This document shows positions 5,947 through 10,114 of a DNA stretch of 10,114 nt, in pieces; position 1 is the stretch's first letter, and every line of letters starts with the position of its first letter. The position numbers and the translations under genes were made by a program. Source of the stretch: an uncultured Lachnospiraceae bacterium (GTDB lineage: Bacteria; Bacillota; Clostridia; Lachnospirales; Lachnospiraceae); assembly GCA_910588285.1 (NCBI GenBank), contig CAJUQB010000140.1, positions 1 through 10,114 on the forward strand. The letters run 5' to 3'. The notes beneath the pieces are model-generated. The model was not told the DNA's origin. It made no database searches and was given only the letters and a program-made list of their open reading frames with translations.

Positions 5947-6399
5947 ATGAAGTGTCCCTTTTGCAGCAGCGATAATACGCGGGTGATTGATTCCAGACCG
6001 GCAGATGATAATAATTCCATCCGCCGTAGAAGGCTGTGCGATGAATGCGGCAAGCGCTTCACCACCTATGAGAAGGTGGAGACGATACCGCTGATTATTA
6101 TCAAGAAGGATAATAACAGGGAGCAGTATGACCGTTCCAAGATTGAGGCCGGCGTGCTGCGGGCCTGCCATAAGCGTCCGGTTTCTGCCGACCAGATTGA
6201 TGATCTGGTGGATGCGGTGGAGACAGAGATCTTCAACCGGGAGGAGAAGGAGATTCCAAGCTCTGTCATCGGCGAGATCGTTATGGATAAGCTGAAGGAG
6301 CTGGAGGCAGTGGCTTATGTACGGTTTGCTTCCGTATACCGGGAGTTCAAGGACGTCAACACTTTTATGAACGAATTGAAGAAGATTTTGGATAAATAG
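5947..6399 (+). CDS. nrdR: Transcriptional repressor NrdR of ribonucleotide reductase genes
   Basis: NrdR senses dATP/ATP through an ATP-cone and represses ribonucleotide reductase genes by binding NrdR boxes. At 150 aa it has the usual family length. It has a zinc ribbon with C3, C6, C31 and C34 (CPFC and CDEC), then the basic segment IRRRRLC, then the ATP-cone from about 49 to 139 including KIEAGVLRACHKRPVS and a VAYVRFASVYREFKD ending. The start at 5947 begins MKCPFC, as in family members, and GGGAGGAA precedes it closely; the frame is open upstream, but a start there would be wrong. It has its own strong promoter and a leader of about 100 bases with repeats. No nrd genes are in the window. 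Confidence 0.97.
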   Translation: MKCPFCSSDNTRVIDSRPADDNNSIRRRRLCDECGKRFTTYEKVETIPLIIIKKDNNREQYDRSKIEAGVLRACHKRPVSADQIDDLVDAVETEIFNREEKEIPSSVIGEIVMDKLKELEAVAYVRFASVYREFKDVNTFMNELKKILDK

Positions 6400-6410
6400 T
6401 TTTACATATA

Positions 6411-6449
6411 CAGGGAGGGGCTTTGTCATTGGCAGAGCCTTTCCTGTTT
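6411..6449 (+). terminator. Probable rho-independent terminator of nrdR
   Basis: The arm 6411-6425 pairs with 6433-6446 through 14 base pairs (three G-U pairs, one bulged G) around a 7-base loop, then TTTAT. The stem is long and GC-rich, but the T-run is short, so efficiency may be partial. Confidence 0.55.
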
Positions 6450-6455
6450 ATGATA

Positions 6456-6484
6456 GCAGAATCCATGCAGGGCATGGAGACTGC
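6456..6484. repeat. Second hairpin or palindrome between nrdR and the hydrolase gene
   Basis: TCCATGC (6462-6468) pairs perfectly with GCATGGA (6472-6478) around AGG. GCAG (6456-6459) and CTGC (6481-6484) extend it across a symmetric AA/GA internal loop. It is followed by an AT-rich stretch without a clean T-run. I found no convincing promoter between here and the hydrolase start at 6553. Confidence 0.5.
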
Positions 6485-6552
6485 ATATTTATATTATGAC
6501 AATGGATTACCTGTGTGCTGTGGGGGCCATTGCGGAAGGAAGGGAGAATGAT

Positions 6553-7107
6553 ATGCGGATAACAGTGGATAAGGCTGCCTGCCTAGTGGTGGATTACCAG
6601 GAGAAGCTTGTGCCGGCTATGGCGGGGAAGGAAGGGCTGATGGAGAATTCGGTGAAGCTTATAAAGGGCCTGCGGCTTCTGGGTGTGCCCATCACAATCA
6701 CCGGCCAGTATACCAGGGGGCTGGGGCTGAACCTGCCGGAGATCTTTCAGGCAGCCGGAACAGAGGAGTATGTGGACAAGCTGACCTTCAGCGCCTATGA
6801 GGCAGAGGAGGTGAAGGCTGCATTGGGAGGCAGAGCAGAGGACGCCGGGCCCACGGCAGTGATTGTCTGCGGCATTGAGGCCCATGTGTGCGTGCTGCAG
6901 ACCTGTATCGATTTGAAGGAAGCCGGCTACCAGCCGGTCCTGGTGACGGACTGCATTGCTTCCAGGAAGGAAGCCGACAAGGAGACTGCCCTGCGAAGGG
7001 CCCAGCAGGAGGGAGTGCTTTTGACCACCAGCGAGGCGATTCTTTTCGAGCTGACCAGAAAGGCAGGCAGCGAGGTGTTTAAGGAGATTTCCCGTCTGGT
7101 GAAGTGA
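6553..7107 (+). CDS. Cysteine hydrolase of the isochorismatase-like superfamily (YcaC/ISOC-type)
   Basis: This 184-aa enzyme has a nicotinamidase/isochorismatase fold. The expected catalytic triad is visible: D14 (LVVDYQE), K76 (VDKLTFSAY) and the nucleophile C113 in CGIEAHVCVLQT, where the I108-E109 pair marks the family's cis-peptide. GIEAHVC places it near the YcaC and ISOC1/2 branch, whose substrates are mostly unknown; there is no nearby pathway gene that would name one. The start at 6553 is preferred over ATG 6496 because GGGAG (6542-6546) lies 6 bases upstream and the family begins just before the first strand. The end of the gene, including its stop codon, lies inside the first unit of a 32-base tandem repeat. 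Confidence 0.9.
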   Translation: MRITVDKAACLVVDYQEKLVPAMAGKEGLMENSVKLIKGLRLLGVPITITGQYTRGLGLNLPEIFQAAGTEEYVDKLTFSAYEAEEVKAALGGRAEDAGPTAVIVCGIEAHVCVLQTCIDLKEAGYQPVLVTDCIASRKEADKETALRRAQQEGVLLTTSEAILFELTRKAGSEVFKEISRLVK

Positions 7108-7190
7108 GTAAGGCAGATGCCGGGGATCTGGTGAAGAGGGTAAGGCAGATGCCGGGGATCTGGTGAAAAGGGTAAGGCAGATGCCGGGAA
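7095..7190 (+). repeat. 32-base tandem repeat, three copies, spanning the hydrolase stop codon
   Basis: Units are at 7095-7126, 7127-7158 and 7159-7190. Each starts TCTGGTGAA and contains TAAGGCAGATGCCGGG; neighbouring units differ at two positions. The first unit encodes the last residues and stop of the hydrolase (TGA 7105-7107), and the third ends just before the ribosome binding site of the yqeG-type gene. Inside the first two units CAGAT and ATCTG can form a short stem. Confidence 0.92.
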
Positions 7191-7204
7191 AATGAGGAGT
7201 ATAT

Positions 7205-7717
7205 ATGTTACAGAGATTTTATCCGGGACAATATCTGGAGTCTTCCTATCTCGTGCCCTACGAGGAGCTGTACGGGCAGGGATACCGGGGATTGATTTTT
7301 GACATTGACAATACCCTGGTTCCCCACGGGGCCCCTGCGGATGAGCAGGCTGTCCGTCTGTTTGAGCGGCTGAAGGGGATCGGCTTTGCATGCTGCCTGC
7401 TGTCTAACAACAAGGAACCGCGGGTAAAAATGTTCAATGATGCTGTCAGGGTGCAGTATATTTTTAATGCCCATAAGCCGTCGGTTGCCAACTATCAGAA
7501 GGCCATGGAGCTCATGGGCACAGATGCGGACACCACGGTATTTATCGGGGATCAGATTTTTACGGATGTATACGGGGCCAACCGGGCAGGGCTGCGCACG
7601 ATCCTGGTGAAGCCCATCCACCCTAAGGAGGAGATTCAGATTGTGCTGAAGCGCCGCCTGGAGTGGATTGTACTGTTTTTTTACAGAAGATATCTGAAAA
7701 AGAACGGCAAAAAATAA
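7205..7717 (+). CDS. YqeG-family HAD-IIIA phosphatase (probable phosphatidylglycerophosphatase)
   Basis: This 170-aa HAD-superfamily phosphatase belongs to the YqeG family, related to yeast mitochondrial Gep4, which removes phosphate from phosphatidylglycerol phosphate; the same role here is inferred. HAD motif I is FDIDNTLV (D33 nucleophile, D35 acid/base), motif II SNN (S67), motif III K91 in AHKPS, and motif IV GDQIFTD (D116, D121). The N-terminal FYPGQYLESSYLV and the basic C-terminal tail RRYLKKNGKK are typical. Length matches the family (about 170 aa). GAGGAG lies 5-6 bases before the ATG, right after the tandem repeat, so it is probably cotranscribed with the hydrolase gene. Confidence 0.92.
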   Translation: MLQRFYPGQYLESSYLVPYEELYGQGYRGLIFDIDNTLVPHGAPADEQAVRLFERLKGIGFACCLLSNNKEPRVKMFNDAVRVQYIFNAHKPSVANYQKAMELMGTDADTTVFIGDQIFTDVYGANRAGLRTILVKPIHPKEEIQIVLKRRLEWIVLFFYRRYLKKNGKK

Positions 7718-7807
7718 ATCAGGAATTAACAACAAGAATTATTAATAGGAATAAATGCTGAAAAAATACAGAGAGTAAATAACAACAAAATAAGGGGAGA
7801 ATCAGAA

Positions 7808-8257
7808 ATGAGAATCGCAATGGGAAACGACCATGCAGCCACAGGGCTGAAAATGGAGATTATGGAGTATGTGAAGGGACTGGGCCATGAGGTGGTCAAT
7901 TTTGGCACGGATACCAGCGACAGGTGCAACTATCCGGAATTCGGTGAGAAGGTGGGGCGCGCAGTGGCCGCAGGGGAGGCGGACTGTGGGATCCTGATCT
8001 GCGGCACCGGGGTAGGAATCTCCATTGCTGCCAACAAGGTAAGGGGCGTGCGCTGCGGCGTCTGCTCGGATGCCACCACCGCCAGACTGATCAAGCAGCA
8101 CAACAATGCCAATGTGCTGGCCTTTGGCGCGAGGATTGTGGGGCCGGAGCTGGCCAGGGATATTGTGAGGGCATACCTGGAAGCGGAATTTGAGGGCGGC
8201 CGGCATCAGGATCGGATCAACATGTTTACGGAGATTGAGGGGCGCAGCGGTTTATGA
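7808..8257 (+). CDS. rpiB: Ribose-5-phosphate isomerase B
   Basis: RpiB interconverts ribose 5-phosphate and ribulose 5-phosphate in the pentose phosphate pathway. The 149-aa length is typical of the RpiB/LacAB family. Visible are the substrate loop GNDHAA (6-11), the base C65 in CGTGVGISIAANK (65-77), and H98 in the HNNANVLAFGARI segment. The family is shared with the LacA/LacB galactose-6-phosphate isomerase subunits, but Cys65 and the single-gene setting favour RpiB. GGGGAG (7794-7799) lies 8 bases before the start. The upstream 90-base spacer (7718-7807) is very AT-rich; I could not settle on a promoter in it. Confidence 0.95.
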   Translation: MRIAMGNDHAATGLKMEIMEYVKGLGHEVVNFGTDTSDRCNYPEFGEKVGRAVAAGEADCGILICGTGVGISIAANKVRGVRCGVCSDATTARLIKQHNNANVLAFGARIVGPELARDIVRAYLEAEFEGGRHQDRINMFTEIEGRSGL

Positions 8258-8278
8258 GCCGCAGACGCTAAAAAAAGG

Positions 8279-8307
8279 TTGAAATATATGGTATTTTAGT
8301 ATAAAAT
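8279..8307 (+). promoter_or_regulatory. Probable sigma-A promoter of efp
   Basis: TTGAAA (8279-8284) and TAAAAT (8302-8307) are 17 bases apart. A transcript from near 8314 would have a leader of about 93 bases, including an imperfect hairpin at 8349-8371 (GGATACA with TGTATTCC, one bulge). Confidence 0.6.
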
Positions 8308-8406
8308 AGAAAAAGCACAGGGAGCGGAGGCACCCTGATATTGAAAGAGGATACATCCCTGGGTGTATTCCATGGTCCAAGGAAACGGACGGAAAAGGAG
8401 GAAAAC

Positions 8407-8964
8407 ATGATTTCAGCAGGTGATTTCAGGAATGGAATAACAATTGAATTGGATAATAATATATACCAGATCATTGAGTTCCAGCATGTGAAGCCGGGCA
8501 AGGGCGCGGCTTTTGTGAGAACCAAGTTGAAGAATATTAAGAACGGCGGTGTGGTTGAGAAGACCTTCCGTCCTACGGAGAAGTGTCCCCAGGCCCGGAT
8601 TGACAGGGCGGACATGCAGTATCTGTACTCGGATGGGGATCTGTTCCATTTTATGGACGTTGAGACCTATGAGCAGATCGCTCTGGATGCAGAGTCCATC
8701 GGCGATGCCCTGAAGTTTGTGAAGGAGAATGAGATGGTGAAGATGTGCTCCCACAATGGCAGTGTTTTTGCAGTGGAGCCGCCCCTGTTTGTGGAGCTGA
8801 AGATCACAGACACAGAGCCGGGCTTCAAGGGCGATACTGCAACAGGCGCTACCAAGCCGGCTGTGGTTGAGACCGGAGCTACCGTATATGTGCCTCTGTT
8901 TGTGGAGCAGGAGGACGTCATTAAGATCGATACCAGAACAGGTGAATATCTGTCCCGCGTATAG
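8407..8964 (+). CDS. efp: Translation elongation factor P
   Basis: EF-P binds between the P and E sites of the ribosome and relieves stalling at consecutive prolines. The product has 185 aa, the normal length, with the KOW-like N-terminal domain, then two OB domains (about 66-128 and 130-185). The tip of domain I is KPGKGAAFVR; K32 is the residue expected to carry any post-translational modification, as lysine does in most bacteria. The C-terminal signature region around TGATVYVPLFVEQEDVIKID is intact and the protein ends RTGEYLSRV. The start MISAGDFRNG at 8407 is preceded by AAAAGGAGG. The frame is open upstream to 8341 but lacks a good start. A clear terminator follows. Confidence 0.98.
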   Translation: MISAGDFRNGITIELDNNIYQIIEFQHVKPGKGAAFVRTKLKNIKNGGVVEKTFRPTEKCPQARIDRADMQYLYSDGDLFHFMDVETYEQIALDAESIGDALKFVKENEMVKMCSHNGSVFAVEPPLFVELKITDTEPGFKGDTATGATKPAVVETGATVYVPLFVEQEDVIKIDTRTGEYLSRV

Positions 8965-8986
8965 GGAAGAATGGATTCGTGTGAGC

Positions 8987-9014
8987 AAGACCCGGAAGTG
9001 ATTTCGGGTCTTTT
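8987..9014 (+). terminator. Rho-independent terminator after efp
   Basis: AAGACCCGGAA (8987-8997) pairs with TTTCGGGTCTT (9002-9012) in an 11-bp stem with one G-U pair, around a four-base loop GTGA and followed by TTTTG. It is a strong classic terminator that lies only 18 bases before the galE start. Confidence 0.88.
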
Positions 9015-9032
9015 GTAAAGGAGGAGAAACCT

Positions 9033-10049
9033 ATGGCGATTTTAGTAACAGGAGGAGCCGGCTATATCGGAAGCCATACTTGTATTGAGCTGATCCATGC
9101 AGGCTACGATGTGGTGGTAGTTGACAATCTGTGCAATTCCAGCGAGAAGTCCTTGGAGCGTGTTGCGCAGATTACCGGGAAGAAGGTTCCCTTTTATCAG
9201 GTGGATATTCTGGACAGAGAGGGCCTGGCACAGGCATTTGAGAAGGAAAGCATTGACTCTGTCATTCATTTCGCAGGCCTGAAGGCTGTGGGGGAATCTG
9301 TGGCGAAGCCTCTGGAATATTACCATAACAATATTACCGGGACCCTGATCCTCTGTGATGTGATGCGCAGTGCAGGGGTGAAGAATATCATTTTCAGCTC
9401 TTCTGCAACCGTGTACGGAGACCCGGCATTTATTCCCATTACGGAGGAATGCCCCAAGGGGAATCCCACCAATCCCTATGGACAGACCAAGTCCATGCTG
9501 GAGCAGATTCTGACAGATTTCCATACGGCGGACCCGGAGTGGAATGTGGTTCTGCTGCGGTATTTCAACCCCATTGGAGCCCATGAGAGCGGGCTGATTG
9601 GGGAGGATCCCAAGGGGATTCCCAACAATCTTCTGCCCTATATTGCCCAGGTGGCAGTGGGCAAGCTGGAGTGCCTGGGGGTGTTCGGCGATGATTACGA
9701 TACGCCGGACGGCACTGGTGTTCGGGATTACATCCATGTGGTGGATCTGGCCAGAGGCCATGTGAAGGCGCTGAAGAAGATTGCAGATAATTCCGGCGTC
9801 AGCATTTATAATCTGGGAACCGGCATTGGCTACAGCGTGCTGGATGTGCTTCATGCCTTTGAGAAGGCCTGCGGCAAGACCCTGCCCTATGCGATCAAGC
9901 CCCGCCGCCCCGGAGATATTGCCACCTGTTACGCAGATGCTTCCAAGGCAAAGGCAGAGCTGGGATGGGAGGCGGAATATGGCATTTCCCGGATGTGCGA
10001 GGATTCCTGGCGCTGGCAGAGCGGCAATCCGGACGGCTATGGAGCATAG
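9033..10049 (+). CDS. galE: UDP-glucose 4-epimerase
   Basis: GalE interconverts UDP-glucose and UDP-galactose in the Leloir pathway and supplies precursors for surface polysaccharides. The 338-aa protein has the NAD-binding motif GGAGYIG (7-13), D31 at the end of the second strand (binding the NAD ribose), and a catalytic triad S124, Y149 (YGQTK) and K153, numbered as in the Escherichia coli enzyme. RYFNPIGAHESG and RDYIHVVDLA segments are the usual substrate-binding parts. Its length equals that of the E. coli enzyme. AAAGGAGGAG is placed just before the ATG, immediately downstream of the efp terminator; there is no space for a conventional promoter between them. No other gal genes are near. 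Confidence 0.97.
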   Translation: MAILVTGGAGYIGSHTCIELIHAGYDVVVVDNLCNSSEKSLERVAQITGKKVPFYQVDILDREGLAQAFEKESIDSVIHFAGLKAVGESVAKPLEYYHNNITGTLILCDVMRSAGVKNIIFSSSATVYGDPAFIPITEECPKGNPTNPYGQTKSMLEQILTDFHTADPEWNVVLLRYFNPIGAHESGLIGEDPKGIPNNLLPYIAQVAVGKLECLGVFGDDYDTPDGTGVRDYIHVVDLARGHVKALKKIADNSGVSIYNLGTGIGYSVLDVLHAFEKACGKTLPYAIKPRRPGDIATCYADASKAKAELGWEAEYGISRMCEDSWRWQSGNPDGYGA

Positions 10050-10071
10050 AGAAGAGAATGGGCGTTACTTT

Positions 10072-10110
10072 TCACGGGTCAGGAATGCGCACTAGCTGCG
10101 CATTCCGTGA
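10072..10110. repeat. Strong palindromic hairpin downstream of galE
   Basis: GGAATGCGCA (10082-10091) and TGCGCATTCC (10097-10106) pair perfectly in 10 bp around CTAGC. TCAC (10072-10075) and GTGA (10107-10110) can extend it across a six-base bulge. The final four bases (GAAC) show no T-run, so it is either a terminator cut by the window edge or a REP-like dispersed palindrome. Confidence 0.65.
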
Positions 10111-10114
10111 GAAC

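Noticed and set aside
7095..7190. CRISPR-like array
   Set aside because: The 32-base units are contiguous with no spacers, only three copies, partly coding and with no cas genes.
8247..8262. Terminator after rpiB
   Set aside because: Only a 6-bp stem (GCGGTT with AGCCGC, one G-U pair) with its left arm in the coding end, and no T-run follows on this strand.
8349..8371. Riboswitch or strong regulatory hairpin in the efp leader
   Set aside because: A single 7-bp bulged stem is not enough to claim a known riboswitch class; it is mentioned only with the promoter.

Overview
The window looks like chromosomal DNA from a low-GC-phylum (Firmicutes) anaerobe, most likely a Lachnospiraceae-like Clostridium. 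I infer this from the gene families (YlmC/YmxH sporulation-type PRC-barrel protein, YqeG phosphatase, NrdR, YtrA-type GntR with an ABC exporter, MotA, bacteriohemerythrin), strong AAGGAGG-type ribosome binding sites, sigma-A-like promoters, and moderately GC-rich coding sequence set in AT-rich spacers. The species cannot be fixed from sequence reading alone. No RNA gene, insertion sequence, prophage or CRISPR array was seen.

Layout. A leftward hemerythrin-family gene runs off the left edge (1-547). It is divergent from everything else. Across a roughly 210-base spacer with two divergent promoters lies a rightward HD-domain hydrolase (760-1332). Next is a compact operon: a YtrA-type GntR regulator, an ABC ATPase and an ABC-2 permease (1418-3331). 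It starts from a consensus promoter overlapped by a 39-base near-perfect palindrome. Then come a motA-type stator gene without an adjacent motB (3463-4245), ychF (4405-5505) and a small ylmC/ymxH-type gene (5562-5804). The start codon of that small gene is buried in a perfect 11-bp hairpin. nrdR (5947-6399) follows under a full-consensus promoter. After it are a cysteine hydrolase of the isochorismatase family (6553-7107), a yqeG-type phosphatase (7205-7717), rpiB (7808-8257), efp (8407-8964) and galE (9033-10049).

Function. Most genes are housekeeping: translation (efp, ychF), sugar metabolism (rpiB, galE), control of ribonucleotide reductase genes (nrdR) and probably phospholipid synthesis (yqeG). 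The hemerythrin and MotA genes suggest an oxygen-sensing, motile anaerobe. The GntR-ABC operon is probably autoregulated and inducible. No new multi-gene system is evident. The most interesting material is non-coding: the GntR operator, the start-codon hairpin of the ylmC-type gene, a 32-base triple tandem repeat spanning the stop codon of the hydrolase gene, and several precise inverted repeats in spacers.
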